A stretch of DNA of 64,000 bases from Ananas comosus (Eukaryota > Streptophyta > Magnoliopsida > Poales > Bromeliaceae), in contig NC_033623.1 in the NCBI RefSeq assembly GCF_001540865.1, forward strand, positions 6,320,975-6,384,974. Direction: 5' to 3'. Within the stretch, counting starts at the first letter, position 1. Every line of letters starts with the position of its first letter. The notes under the pieces were generated by a model. It did no database searches and was not told where the DNA came from. It worked only from the letters and a program-made list of their open reading frames with translations. The position numbers and the translations under genes were made by a program. This document shows positions 1 to 11,874 of this stretch, one piece after another.

Positions 1-1728
1 ACGGAATCTTGCCGCCGTCTTCACCGTTTTCGAGAAGGTTTTTCTCCTTCCCTCATTTTACCTTTGTGTCGGATCTTATAATCACCCAACCTCTCTATTC
101 GTCATTATATTTTATTATTTTGAATACTCGTTTCTTGATTATTGAAAATTGAAATCACTAAAATCTGATTTCGTAATACCTAATCCTCGTCGTTTGAGCA
201 GCTTAATTTTATATATTGTATCCTCTGTATGATCTTGTTGCTTAATACTTCACATACTACTCACCTATTGGAATGTCCGTTATATGCTCGATAAAATGCC
301 TAAGAGAAGGCGTGCGTCGTTTTATCTCTAATTTTGATCCCATTCGATTATTATTGTAAAAATTGTTTTATATATGTATTAACCCCTCTGTTTGAATATA
401 AAAATCTTTGTTTATTATTTAAATTCCCGTTCATGTTATATTCTTGGAATAATTTAAATTCTTCAAAAACTCCTTCATCCTTTTGATCGCTATTGGAGGT
501 TCGTCGAATTTATTGTTCTAAATCCCTTTGTGCTCCATCCCGACCTAATTGCATACCATTATTTTCTCTTTGCATGTTCATTTCGGTTAGCTTATAGAGA
601 ATCGCGTGTCTCTATTTTTAGGTCCCGACGATTGATTTTCTGCACATTTTCGACTGGATAATTTCTATCTTTGAAGCTACGTTAAGGTAAGCGACCGAAC
701 ACCCGTTAGTTTTTGTAAGATAATTTAGGAAAATATTTTGATTGTACGAAAATCTTATTTTGTAGAATTTAAAATTAAGGGTTAAGCATATTATTAAATA
801 TCTCTGTATATTGAGTTTCAATCGTGATTGACAAGTTCGTTTAGCAAAAAGAATTTTTGAAATCTGATAATTTATTCTGCAAATTAGTGACTGGATATAT
901 TTTGATTTATGATGTCTCTTGGTATTCTGCTATGCAATGTTGGCCATGTCGACATGTACTTTGTTATAGAAGCAAGCTTCGTCTTTGTTTGCACCTTCGG
1001 GTGCCTGCGCCTATCCGCGCCTCTGTTTTGTTCGCGCCTTCGGGTGCCTCTGTTTTGTTTACGCCTTCGGGTGTCTTTGGATCTTGCCAACGGATCATAA
1101 GATATAGTTAAGTGCCGGAGACAATATTTATTTTGTTTATATGTCGAAAGGGAAATGCTTTGAAAAATTATAGTTTCAATCCGATCCGAATTTGAAGTTT
1201 TGATAAATTCTTATTTTCTTAAATCTTGCAAATTAAAACCAGTCGCTTGAATTAATTTGTGTATCTAGTTATTTGTATGCTTAATCCGACTAATGTGGTG
1301 TATGGTTGCTTACCCAGGTACTGAGACCGATTCGCAGGGCGGGGCTGGGAGCGAGTGAACGTTAGATGTAGCTAGATTTTATTCTAGCCTCTTCGTCTTA
1401 TTTCTATTGCATTTAGATATGAACTTTGAACTTCGTAGATAATCATTCGTTTATCTGTTCCTACTTTATTGTTTCTTCGTACCTACAATATCTGTTAGAA
1501 CAATTTCGGTTTGTGTTGCATCATAAACTTTAGTTTTGCTTATAGGATACTTCAGTTGATTTTAGTTGCAATTAAATTGTTAGCCTCATCTTTCGACTAT
1601 TTGGATTTAATAGAAATTTTTCTTTATGATCATCTTTTGTTTGTTAATTGTCTGACTTTGTAGCCTTGCATATTTACTAATTTAGTAGATATGCGGCATC
1701 TGTTATGCCTCGGGTTTGGGGCGTGACA
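1..1728 (+). repeat. 5' LTR of gypsy element (left end outside window)
   Basis: It matches 7098-7613 and 10546-10927 of the 3' LTR and ends in GGGGCGTGACA directly before the primer binding site. In the first 100 bases the two LTRs differ by a handful of changes, all transitions; the next 350 bases are almost identical. That points to a fairly young insertion with C/T-biased decay. Bases 511-1346 have no partner in the interrupted 3' LTR. Confidence 0.92.
991..1074 (+). other. three consecutive UUCG-tetraloop hairpins in the LTR
   Basis: Three 14-base hairpins occur at 991-1004 (GCACCTTCGGGTGC), 1034-1047 (GCGCCTTCGGGTGC) and 1061-1074 (ACGCCTTCGGGTGT). Each has a five-base-pair stem with G-C or G-U pairs, closing on C(UUCG)G, a known extra-stable RNA tetraloop. 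A Ctctgttttgtt-like spacer is repeated between the last two. A role in the LTR transcript is inference. Confidence 0.6.
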
Positions 1729-1734
1729 GAGAAA

Positions 1735-1746
1735 TGGTATCGGAGC
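1735..1746 (+). other. primer binding site (tRNA-iMet type)
   Basis: TGGTATCGGAGC starts six bases after the 5' LTR end. It differs at one position from TGGTATCAGAGC, the usual plant primer site complementary to the 3' end of initiator tRNA-Met, where reverse transcription starts. Confidence 0.88.
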
Positions 1747-1912
1747 TTAGGTTTAAGATCTTTTGTAACTTTAAGGTATAGGATTGTGAGAGTTTATTAG
1801 GACGTGTGAGGATGGGTAAAAAGTAGGCGCGTGTTTGATCCTATTTGATTATTGTTTACAGTTTTCGTTAATGTTTTGCATTTACGTGTTTGTGATATCC
1901 TCTCTTGTTAAG

Positions 1913-2911
1913 ATGGTGCGTCCGACCCGTCGTAACAACACCAATAATGAGCAATCGAGGAACCCGCCTCCAGCCAGATCCAGAGATGCAGATCTAGACA
2001 TCACCTTAGCCTCACTTTTGAATACCACGTCCTCGACAGCCCTTCCACCTATCCAGAATCCGCTTCAGTCAACTATAGCGCCTCCAACGAACCCTTCGGC
2101 TTTTGTTCCACTGCTGCAGCAAACCTTCAGTACGGGGATACCTTCGACGGCCGCTCCCACTACCTTTTCGTTTCCGCCGTCGACTGCACCTTCTGGTTTT
2201 GTTCCATTGCCGCCACAACCTACTATTCCCACCCACTCCGCCAGTTTACCGCAGAGCGCCACGATGGACCCCTTGGTTGCCACCCTGATACAAGCTGTTG
2301 TCGGACTAGTTCAGACTCAGCAGCAAAATTTACAGCAGAATCCAGCTCCTAGTGCCGCGGAGTCAAGTTCCAGAGTTCGAGAGAGGAGCATCAACGAATT
2401 TAAGAAGTCTGCTCCTCCACCTTTTTCGGGCGCTACAAACCCGGACGAAGCGGAAAATTGGATCAAGGAGATGGAAAAAGCATTTACGGCAATGCAGTGC
2501 ACCGATGAAGAGAAAGTCAGATTCGGGACATTCATGCTTCAGGGCAGAGCGAATAATTGGTGGGAAAGCGAGTTGAGGACCCGCGGTAGCAATTTATCAG
2601 CCATTTCGTGGAAGGATTTTCGATCGGCGTTTTATGCTAAGTACTTTCCAAGGAGTAAACTTCGTCAGCTCGAGAGGCAATTTCTAGATCTAAAACAAGG
2701 GTCCATGTCTGTAGAGGAGTACGAGGCCGAGTTTGATCGACTCTCTCAGTTTGCTCCGAAATTGGTGGATGATAATGAATCGCGGGCCAAAAGGTTTGAA
2801 GAAGGACTGAATGGATATATTCGTACTGGCCTCGCACCTCTACACCTTGAGACATACGACGAAGTTGTTTCGAGGGCAAAATCCTTAGATTCAGTATGGA
2901 GACAGACTTGA
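1913..2911 (+). CDS. gypsy gag (capsid) part of gag-pol, ends at premature TGA
   Basis: The ATG at 1913 (MVRPTRRNNTNN) is preferred over the upstream in-frame ATG at 1835, which would add a hydrophobic leader unusual for Gag. A Pro/Ser/Thr-rich N-terminal part is followed by the retrotransposon gag domain, with hallmarks FSGATNPDEAENWI, WWESE and YAKYFP. Translation stops at TGA 2909-2911, yet the same frame continues ([13 protein letters not shown]) into the zinc knuckle and pol. The codon reads CAG ACT TGA GAG, so CGA (Arg) changed by one C-to-T step is the simplest origin. Programmed readthrough is possible but not supported by anything visible. Confidence 0.85.
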   Translation: MVRPTRRNNTNNEQSRNPPPARSRDADLDITLASLLNTTSSTALPPIQNPLQSTIAPPTNPSAFVPLLQQTFSTGIPSTAAPTTFSFPPSTAPSGFVPLPPQPTIPTHSASLPQSATMDPLVATLIQAVVGLVQTQQQNLQQNPAPSAAESSSRVRERSINEFKKSAPPPFSGATNPDEAENWIKEMEKAFTAMQCTDEEKVRFGTFMLQGRANNWWESELRTRGSNLSAISWKDFRSAFYAKYFPRSKLRQLERQFLDLKQGSMSVEEYEAEFDRLSQFAPKLVDDNESRAKRFEEGLNGYIRTGLAPLHLETYDEVVSRAKSLDSVWRQT

Positions 2912-5900
2912 GAGGAGCGCAATGCAAATCAGAAGAAGAGAAATAGAGATTCTTTCAGAAAGGGAGATCGGAATGCAAGAGGGTCGGACAGATCTAGTGA
3001 TTCTGGGAGATCGCGTAATATGCTAGCTCCTCATGGTGGACCACCAAATCGGGATCAGAAGCCGAAATGCTCAGTTTGTGGAGGGTCACATAAGGATTCC
3101 GACTGCAGACATGTGACTGGTGGTTGCTTCAGATGCGGCGACTTGAATCATCGAATAGCTCAGTGCCCTTTACTTAGCACTAACTCTAGCACTGGATCCA
3201 AGCCTCAGGAGAAATTTGCTGCTCCAGCCGATCATGATCGTGCCCCTCCTACTGGTCAGCCTAGAGGTGGAAGGCCTCGGACGCAGGGACGTGTCCAGGC
3301 TCTCTCTTGGCAGGATGCTCAGGCATCTAATGCCGTGGTCTCAGGTATTCTGCCCGTAAATTCTGCTTTTGCCTATATTCTCTTTGATTCTGGAGCTACA
3401 CATTCTTTTGTATCTTCTGCTTTTGTTCGAAAGTCTATGTTACCCTCTGAACCTTTGGATTATACTTTATGTGTTGGTACACCTTTGGGGGAGGAGTTTG
3501 TGATTGACCGAGTTTGTAGGAGCATGGTCAGATTGGATAATAGGAGCTTATTGGCAAATCTCCATGTTATGGACATGCGAGACTTTGATGTGATTTTGGG
3601 GATGGACTGGCTTTCGTCCCACTTTGCTACTTTGAATTGTCGGGAGAAGCGGGTGGAATTCAACATTCCTGGGGAGGCAAATTTTGCTTTTCTTGGGAAT
3701 GGAGCTTACACCCCACCTCCGATCATTTCTTCCTTGCAGGCTACTCGTCTCTTAAGGAGTGGCTGCGCTGGATTTGTGGCTCTGGTGAAAGATCTGAATT
3801 TAATTACTCCGAGATTAGAAGACATCCCGGTAGTAAATGAATTTCCGGATGTTTTTCCAGAGGACCTCCCTGGGCTACCGCCAGATAGGGAGATTGAATT
3901 TCGTGTTGATTTAGCTCCAGGAACAAATCCAATTTCAAAGACACCTTACCGGATGTCACCAGTTGAGCTCAAGGAACTGCAAATGCAACTTCAGGAACTT
4001 CTGGACAAGGGATTCATCAGACCGAGTGTCTCTCCTTGGGGCGCTCCAGTACTTTTCGTCAAGAAGAAGGATGGTACTATGAGATTATGTATCGATTATC
4101 GTGAGCTAAACAGAATGACTGTGAAGAATCGATACCCCTTACCAAGAATCGACGACTTATTTGATCAGCTTCGAGGTGCAGAAGTCTTTTCCAAGATTGA
4201 TCTACGATCAGGATACCATCAGCTGAAGGTCAGAGCCGAAGATATACCCAAAACTGCTTTTCGCACACGCTATGGGCATTACGAGTTCCTGGTAATGCCT
4301 TTTGGATTGACTAACGCTCCAGCCGCTTTCATGGATCTGATGAATAGAGTATTCAAACCCTTCTTGGATAAGTTTGTTGTCGTATTCATAGACGACATTC
4401 TGGTGTACTCTAGCAGTTCAGCTGAGCATAAGAAACATCTCAGGATAGTTTTGGAAACTCTTCGACAAAGGAAACTCTACGCTAAGTTTAAAAAGTGTGA
4501 ATTTTGGTTGCAAAGTGTTTCCTTCCTCGGACATATTGTGTCTAAGGAAGGTATTTCAGTGGATCCTTCAAAGATAGAAGCTGTGAAAAATTGGCCACGA
4601 CCAAGCAACGTCACCGAGGTTCGAAGTTTTGTGGGCTTAGCAGGATACTATAGAAGATTTGTGGAAGGTTTCTCCCGCCTAGCTGCACCATTGACTCAGT
4701 TGACACGAAAAGGAGTTAAATTTCAGTGGTCGGATAAATGTGAACAAAGCTTTTTGGAATTGAAGAAACGCTTAATATCAGCACCTATCCTTACCTTACC
4801 TATTAGTGGTGAGGGATTCACTATTTACAGTGATGCCTCGAAGAAAGGATTGGGATGCGTCCTGATGCAGAATGACAAAGTGATTGCCTATGCTTCCCGA
4901 CAGCTGAGGCCATTCGAGGAGAACTACCCGACCCACGACCTAGAATTGGCAGCAGTAATCTTTGCACTGAAAATTTGGAGACATTACCTCTACGGCGAGC
5001 CTTGTGAGATTTTTACCGACCACAAAAGTTTAAAGTACATCTTCACACAGAAAGAACTTAACATGCGACAAAGAAGGTGGCTAGAACTATTGAAGGACTA
5101 CGATGTGACCATCAAGTATCATCCGGGCAAGGCCAACGTCGTAGCGGATGCCCTCAGCAGAAAATCAATAGGGAATATAGCGACATTGGTTACTTCTCAG
5201 CGACATATTTTAGAGGATCTCAGACGGCTCGACATAGAAATTCACATCCATGGGTCTGAAGCTCATCTAGCTAACCTGCAGGTTCAACCTACACTGATTG
5301 ATAGGATCAAGTCAGCCCAGGCGAATGACATTCATCTTCAGAAGACACGACATTTAGTGGAATCAGGAGCACAATCGGAGTTTAGAATTCATGAAGATGG
5401 CTCTTTGAGATTTAGGAACCGGTTATGCGTTCCTAAGAATCCGGATTTTAAAAACGAAATTTTGAAGGAGGCTCATTATTCGGGATATTCAGTGCATCCT
5501 GGAGGAACCAAAATGTACAGAGATTTGAAGAACGTCTTCTGGTGGAGTAACATGAAAAGGGAGATCGCAGAGTTCGTGGCTAAGTGTTTGACTTGCCAGC
5601 GTGTGAAAATCGATAAGCAGAGATCAGCCGGCTTACTTCAGCCCCTTCCTATTCCTGAGTGGAAATGGGAGAGAATAACTATGGATTTTGTTACTCGACT
5701 ACCTAGAAGTGAGAAGGGCAACGATGCAATTTGGGTCATAGTTGATAGATTAACTAAGTCAGCGCACTTTCTGGCGGTAAAGACGGGCATGACTTTGGAG
5801 AAACTAGCGGAGCTCTATATTGCACAAATAGTACGTCTACATGGTGTTCCAGTTTCGATCGTGTCTGATCGTGATTCAAGGTTCGTGGCTCACTTCTGGA

Positions 5901-6724
5901 AAGGATTACATAAAGCTTTGGGAACCACACTGGACTTCAGTACCGCCTTCCATCCGCAGACAGATGGCCAATCCGAGAGGACGATTCAAATTTTAGAAGA
6001 CATGTTACGCTCTTGTGTAATCGATATGAAAGGCTCTTGGGATCATCACCTACCATTGGTTGAGTTTGCCTACAATAATAGCTTCCAGGCCAGCATTCAA
6101 ATGGCTCCCTTCGAAGCTTTGTATGGAAAGAAGTGTAGATCCCCTCTCTGTTGGGATGATGTTGGTGAGAGAAAGCTACTTGGTCCGAAAATTGTGCAAC
6201 AAACTATTGAGAAGGTTCATTTGATTAAGGAGCATCTCAGAGCAGCTCAGAATCGACAGAAGAGCTACGCTGATAATCGAAGAAGACCGCTCGAGTTTGA
6301 AGTCGGAGACTATGTCTTCTTGAAAGTGTCACCTTCAAGAGGTATTATGCGCTTTGGAATTCGTGGGAAGCTTAGCCCTCGTTATGTGGGCCCTTTTGAA
6401 ATACTTGAAAGAATTGGTGACGTAGCGTACAGACTTGCCTTACCGCCTTCTTTAGCTGGAGTGCATAACGTCTTTCATGTATCTATGTTGAGAAAATATG
6501 TTCACGATCCGAGCCACATTGTAGAGCCGGAACCTTTGCAGCTTAGAGAAGATCTATCTTATGACGAACAGCCGATACGTATCGTTGACCGAAAGGAGCA
6601 AGTTTTGAGAAGACGGACCATTCCATATGTTAAAGTCCAGTGGAGCAATCATTCTGAACGAGAAGCTACTTGGGAACTTGAAGAGTAGATGAGGACGAAG
6701 CACCCTCAACTTTTCGAGAGCTAA
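2912..6724 (+). CDS. gypsy pol polyprotein: CCHC, protease, RT, RNase H, integrase, chromodomain-like tail
   Basis: This is the same frame as gag, open from 2912 to a TAG at 6686; an ATG exists at 3020. Visible domains are the zinc knuckle [14 protein letters not shown] (3125-3166), aspartic protease [10 protein letters not shown] (about 3380), reverse transcriptase with FIDDILVYS (about 4386), RNase H with [10 protein letters not shown] (about 4825), an integrase HHCC zinc finger ([11 protein letters not shown]... CLTCQRVK, about 5473-5610), and the catalytic core with VSDRDSRF (about 5860). A basic [11 protein letters not shown] region and a chromodomain-like tail ending [20 protein letters not shown] follow. 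Beyond the TAG the frame runs [11 protein letters not shown] to TAA at 6722, a typical C-terminus, so the TAG may itself be a mutation (GAG to TAG). Confidence 0.9.
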
Positions 6725-6752
6725 GGTGTGTTAAGTTTAGAGGACTAAACTT

Positions 6753-6769
6753 CTTTTAGGAGGGGTAGA
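6753..6769 (+). other. polypurine tract before 3' LTR
   Basis: TTTTAGGAGGGGTAGA lies immediately upstream of the 3' LTR start TGTAATACTCC at 6770. This is the usual site of plus-strand priming. Confidence 0.75.
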
Positions 6770-7613
6770 TGTAATACTCCACACTTTTAACCTTTTGTTT
6801 TGACTCCAATTTACTTTAAGTTTGGACCTTTTCGTAATTTCGGATCTTCGAGGGACTCGGTGGCATTTTGTTGCTTAATTAGTCCCTAACTAATTAGGCC
6901 CTTTCTTTTGATACGAACCCCCTACCCGATCCATCTCTCTCTTTCGCTCGATCTCCCTCTCCTCTCTACGCCCGTACGACCTCCGCCGCTTCCCTTGTGC
7001 ACGCGCGACGCCATCCGTTCCGTATCGTCGTCGCCGCCATCCGTAGCCGCCTCCACCGAATTTCTCATTGGCCATTATTTTCTTTTGGTTCGTTATCGAC
7101 GGAATCTTGCCGTCGTCTTCACCGTTTTCGAGAAGGTTTTTCTCCTTTCCTCATTTTACCTTTGTATCAGATCTTGTAATCACCCAACCTCTCTATTCGT
7201 TGTTATATTTTATTATTTTGAATACTCGTTTCTTGATTATTGAAAATTGAAATCACTAAAATCTGATTTCGTAATACCTAATCCTCGTCGTTTGAGCAGC
7301 TTAATTTTATATATTGTATCCTCTGTATGATCTTGTTGCTTAATACTTCACATACTACTCACCTATTGGAATGTCCGTTATATGCTCGATAAAATGCCTA
7401 AGAGAAGGCGTGCGTCGTTTTATCTCTAATTTTGATCCCATTCGATTATTATTGTAAAAATTGTTTTATATATGTATTAACCCTGCTGTTTGAAAGATAA
7501 AAATATTTGTTTTATTATTTAAATTCCCGTCAATGTTAATAATCTTGGATGATTTAAATTCTTCAAACTCCTTCATCCTTTTGAATCGCTTATTGGAGGT
7601 GTTCGTCGAATTT
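6770..7613 (+). repeat. 3' LTR, left part
   Basis: It starts TGTAATACTCC. From 7098 it matches window bases 1-515, and the first 328 bases supply the LTR part missing at the left edge. Small indels accumulate over the last 130 bases before the match ends at GTCGAATTT, which could be real decay or poor local consensus. Confidence 0.88.
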
Positions 7614-10520
7614 TAAGCTCGCACTAGGTAACTTTAGAGCCGATATGTTGTGTTTATAGCTCGGTAGAGACGGTCAGGTGAACAACGTTGCGAGTATTTG
7701 CTTGTGGACAATCCGTTCCTGGACCCACTTGCTGAATTGACAGCCTGGACCTTTGGCAGGCGTAGTAGCTGTGTGAAAGCGGCCTGACAACTCTGTGGGT
7801 TCAGGGCAGAGTTGTCAGGATGGTAGCTGAGCATAATCGGTAATTGTGGTATGGCCCACAATAGTGGACACGTGTGATTAGTAGACGCTGAAGGGGCAAG
7901 GTTTTAACCTAATCCTAGAGAGTTTGAGTTGCCTCCTGAGTAGGTAGGAGTAGAGTGTGAGAATCTTTCAAATGAGGACGTTAATGCGATGATATGGATC
8001 TACTCTTGCAACAAGAGACGTTTACGTGTAATCGAATTGAAGCTAGGGATAGACCTTATGTCGAATAGTGATTGGTGAACGATTTACAGTATTGGGAACA
8101 GATAGTTACCGTGTGCATGGAAGTGAAAAGCATGTGGACATATCCAGGTGGATTGTGAGTAGAGAGCCGTAAAGAGCGGAGGCATCGTCCTGTGTGTTGA
8201 GATCACCCTGATATGAAACTAAGATTGAAAAACTACGAACGAGAGTGTTTGAGAAAACTGATTGGAAAAATCAGTGTAGTGTGGAATGGAGTAAAACTTT
8301 GATGGTATGCTTTCTATTACTGTTGCTGATTGCTAGAAACTTAATCCTCCAATCCGTTAAAGCACATGAGGAGAGAATTGTATCTAAGTTTCGCGGACAG
8401 AAACTTTGGTTAACAAGGGGAGATTTGTAATAATATGGAAAACTTGAGTGTGATGCAACTTTGACCCAGAGGATCAAAGTAAAGGCTTGAGACTGGTTTT
8501 GCGAATCTTCCCCCGAGTGATTTTAGATGTGTTGGGAAAAAATTCCGGAGAGAATAAGTGTCTGCTCGGCGCAATGGGACAAAACAAAATATAAAAAAGG
8601 AGTTTTTCGGATCACGGACGCCAACTTGGATTAAATAAAGCAAAGTGAGGCTTGAGGATAAATTAGTGGTATCTCTGAATCAATTGTGAACTTGGGAATA
8701 AGCAATAGATGGTATATTTAGAAGGTTTGACATGTTGTATGAAGTGGTAACACAAAAAGAAGCCGGAGTGAAGCGGCTGCCAAAGTAAAGAATTGCAAAT
8801 TGGCGTTATTTTGAGGCTTAATTGATCAGTTAATGCAAAAATGAAAAATGATTGTTTCAAAAATTAAAGTTGGAAGCATGAAGGGTAGTTAAGCTAATCC
8901 GGCGAATGGTCCCGAAGCGTGTCGACTCAAGTTTGGAAGCAAAAGAAGCTTCGAAAGCATGTTGCTACCAGGAACAGCAAGTTGCATTAGTTAGTCTTGA
9001 TCATCCGGAAATCAACAGAAAGCAAGAAAGTAAAAATAGTTTGTTCTCAAGATAAATTGAGAGCTTAGGTGATGTAATTTGGTATGTATCGGAACGTTTA
9101 ATAAAGGATTTGAATTAGCGAAATGTGCCGAACGAGCGTGAATGGAACTGGCTGCCAGGGCTCTGCTAGAATTTAAGTAAGTGCAGATTTTGCATTGTTA
9201 CTCTCAGTGAGGTACAGATGTGTAACCTCAGTGAGGTACCAAATCATAAAATTGTGCCAGGACTGGAAAGAACGCTTTTGCTGAAATTGAAGGGTTAATG
9301 TGCAAATGTGTCCAGCTTATCACGTAACCGACCATGCATCCACCTGCGCACCTAATGCAGTACGTCTTGGACTACTCTCCTCTCTATCATTTCTTATTTC
9401 TTTTCCTCTTCTTTCTTCTCACTCCTCTTCTAACCAAACAAAGGAGTTTTTTTAGGGGATTTGAAAGAGAACGCAGCGAGTTCGGCGCTTCTTGGCATGT
9501 GAGGAAAATTGTGAGCAAGGAAAAGTGGTGTACTCTCTCAACTCTCCTCTCTCTTTTGTTTAATTCCTCTTCTCCTCTCTATGAACCCTAATGTGAGGAG
9601 TTTGGTGTAAATAGGTGAAATGAGCTCTTTTCGCTGGAAGTAGGTGCAGAAGCGATTTGCTTTGGGAAACGTACCACCCTGGAGGAGGTCCATCTATTCT
9701 CTACTAGGAATTGGGTAACTCCTAGTATCGTTTGGTTTTGGAGTTCTTGGAGGATAGAGGTTAGAGATTGGGCTATGTTATATTTGGTGGTATATGAACC
9801 TGGGGGCTGTGGAGATATGATGGGTAAATTGTATTTTAGTTAAGATGTGAATGTAAAGTACTTAAGAAGGATGTAAATGTTTAGGTTCTTCTAATACTAA
9901 GAACTGTTGTTATAAATCCTAAGAGAAGAACTACTTGTTATGGAACCTTAGAGTAAGAATGTATCTACAAACCTCATGTGTGGGCTTGGCAGTGGAAGGA
10001 AATATGTCTAGTATTGCAAGATTTCGCTTAGAGATTAATTTTAAATCACGTTAAATGCTCAAATTAAAAAGTTTTGGACCGGTGGAAAGGTGAAGCTTAC
10101 TATATGCTATTAATTAATAGATTATGTAAAGCCCATGTTGTTATAAGAGAGTTTGGAAAAAACACTTAGAGATCATCGTTGCCAGCATGCCATGTGAGCG
10201 TTTGGATTGTTGGATTCTTGAAATCTGAAATTGGCTTTTGTTATATAACGCTGATAAAGGCTTTCAGTGTACTATACTAATAAGTACATTTTAATAATTG
10301 GGAACTAAAACAGCTATCAATGCAGATTTTAATTACAAGGCTGATGTAAAAGTCTCTAAAACTGATTCGGAATTGAGGTGTTGGTTTTTGAAACTACGAA
10401 TATTATATAAGTCTCATGCAACCGGTGGTTAACAATGGAGTTGTATGGAACTTTATAGAGGAAGCCGTATGTTGAATGTTATAATATGCAACCTTTCGGG
10501 TTGCTGTAAAAGTGTAGAGA
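7614..10520. other. unidentified sequence interrupting the 3' LTR
   Basis: About 2.9 kb replaces roughly 830 bases of LTR. No long ORF, terminal repeat or target-site duplication is visible. It contains a pyrimidine-rich stretch (about 9360-9420 and 9530-9590) and a short direct repeat of CTCAGTGAGGTAC (about 9207 and 9226). The style resembles the non-coding part of another long plant LTR. The right end is hidden by the N gap, so this may be an insertion or a scaffolding misjoin. Confidence 0.4.
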
Positions 10521-10545
10521 NNNNNNNNNNNNNNNNNNNNNNNNN
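10521..10545. other. assembly gap (25 N)
   Basis: A fixed-length run of N inside the interrupted LTR. True gap size is unknown. Confidence 0.98.
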
Positions 10546-10927
10546 GGGAGCGAGTGAACGTTAGATGTAGCTAGATTTGATTCTAGCCTCTTCGTCTTAT
10601 TTCTATTGCATTTAGATATGAACTTTGAACTTCGTAGATAATCATTCGTTTATCTGTTCCTACTTTATTGTTTCTTTGTACCTACAATATCTGTTAGAAC
10701 AATTTCGGTTTGTGTTGCATCATAAACTTTAGTTTTGCTTATAGGATACTTCAGTTGATTTTAGTTGCAATTAAATTGTTAGCCTCATCTTTCGACTATT
10801 TGGATTTAATAGAAATTTTTCTTTATGATCATCTTTTGTTTGTTAATTGTCTGACTCTGTAGCCTTGCATATTTACTAATTTAGTAGATATGCGGCATCT
10901 GTTATGCCTCGGGTTTGGGGCGTGACA
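10546..10927 (+). repeat. 3' LTR, right part
   Basis: It matches 1347-1728 of the 5' LTR almost base for base and ends GGGGCGTGACA. It is followed at once by copia coding sequence, so this is the true right end of the gypsy element. Confidence 0.9.
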
Positions 10928-10929
10928 AA

Positions 10930-11700
10930 AAATATGGTGAAGGGGTTATCCTATATAAATTATCCAAACCAACTTTGTAAAGGTTGCATTTTAGGAAAGC
11001 AACATAGAGATCCGTTTCCCGAAGAAAAATTCATTAGAGCCACAAAGCCTTTATAGTTGGTTCATACGGATTTATATGAGATGGATAGACGCTCCATTGG
11101 AAATAATAAATATTTTATGACTTTCATTGGTGATTTTAGTAGAAAATTTTAGGTTTATTTTCTAAAAGAAAAATCAGAAGCTTTTACTGCATTCCAACAG
11201 TTTAAAATACTTTTTGTAAAAGAGAGCGGGAATTATTTGAAAGTTTCACGGTCAGATGGTGGAAGATACTATTTTTCTACAGAATTTCACGAGTTCTACA
11301 AGGCACATGGAATTGTGCATCAAAGTACCGCAGCATATTCACCGCAATAGAACGGCGTGGCAGAAAGAAAAGATCGCACAATTGTAAAAATGACAAGGAG
11401 CATGCTTATTGAAAAAGGTATGCCAAAAAATTTTTGGGTTGAAGCTATTTCATGTGCAATTTATGTATTAAACAGATGTCCAACAAATAGTGTGGCCAAT
11501 AAAACACCTGAAGAAGCATCAAGTGGAAGAAAACCTATAGTAGCGCATTTACGTATTTTTGGATGCATGGCATATGCACATGTTCCAAAGCAAACGAGAA
11601 AGAAATTGGCGACAAAGCAGTCAGGTACGTTTTTATCGGCTATACAAAAAATATGAAAGCTTATAAATTATATGATCCGGTTGTAGAAAAAATCATAATC
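10930..11700 (+). pseudogene. copia GAG-pre-integrase/integrase remnant
   Basis: Frames here read CKGCILGKQHRDPFP (GAG-pre-integrase zinc motif), VHTDLYEMD (first catalytic Asp region), RSDGGRYYFSTEF (second Asp) and NGVAERKDRTIVKM (Glu region), then FGCMAYAHVPKQTRKKL. Stops interrupt the frame, for instance TAG at 11054, TAG at 11151 and TAG just before NGVAERK where QQNG would be expected. The longest open piece is 11357-11656. Confidence 0.85.
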
Positions 11701-11874
11701 AGTATAGATGTAAAATTTGATGAAACTAAATAATGGGATTGGAAAGGAAAAGAAAAGATAAATAAAGGCATTAGCATTCAATTTGAAGATAATTTCGAGA
11801 ATCAAGAAAAGCATGCATCGGATTCTCCTACTACATCAGCACCCTCGTCGTCATTAGGTTCTTCGCCTTCTTCT

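Larger units (their letters stand above)
1..10927 (+). mobile_element. Tekay/Del-like Ty3/gypsy retrotransposon, nearly complete, interrupted 3' LTR
   Basis: In order the sequence shows a 5' LTR (cut by the window edge), a tRNA-Met type primer binding site, a gag-pol reading frame, a polypurine tract and a 3' LTR starting TGTAATACTCC. Base 1 corresponds to about 7098 of the 3' LTR, so the full LTR is about 2.05 kb. Long LTRs, gag and pol in one frame and a chromodomain-like C-terminus are typical of the Tekay/Del chromovirus clade. The element lies inside a Ty1/copia element whose coding sequence resumes at 10928. The 3' LTR is split at 7613 by about 2.9 kb of unrelated sequence and a 25-N gap, then resumes at 10546. 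A single stop in gag-pol means this copy is probably not autonomous. Confidence 0.9.
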
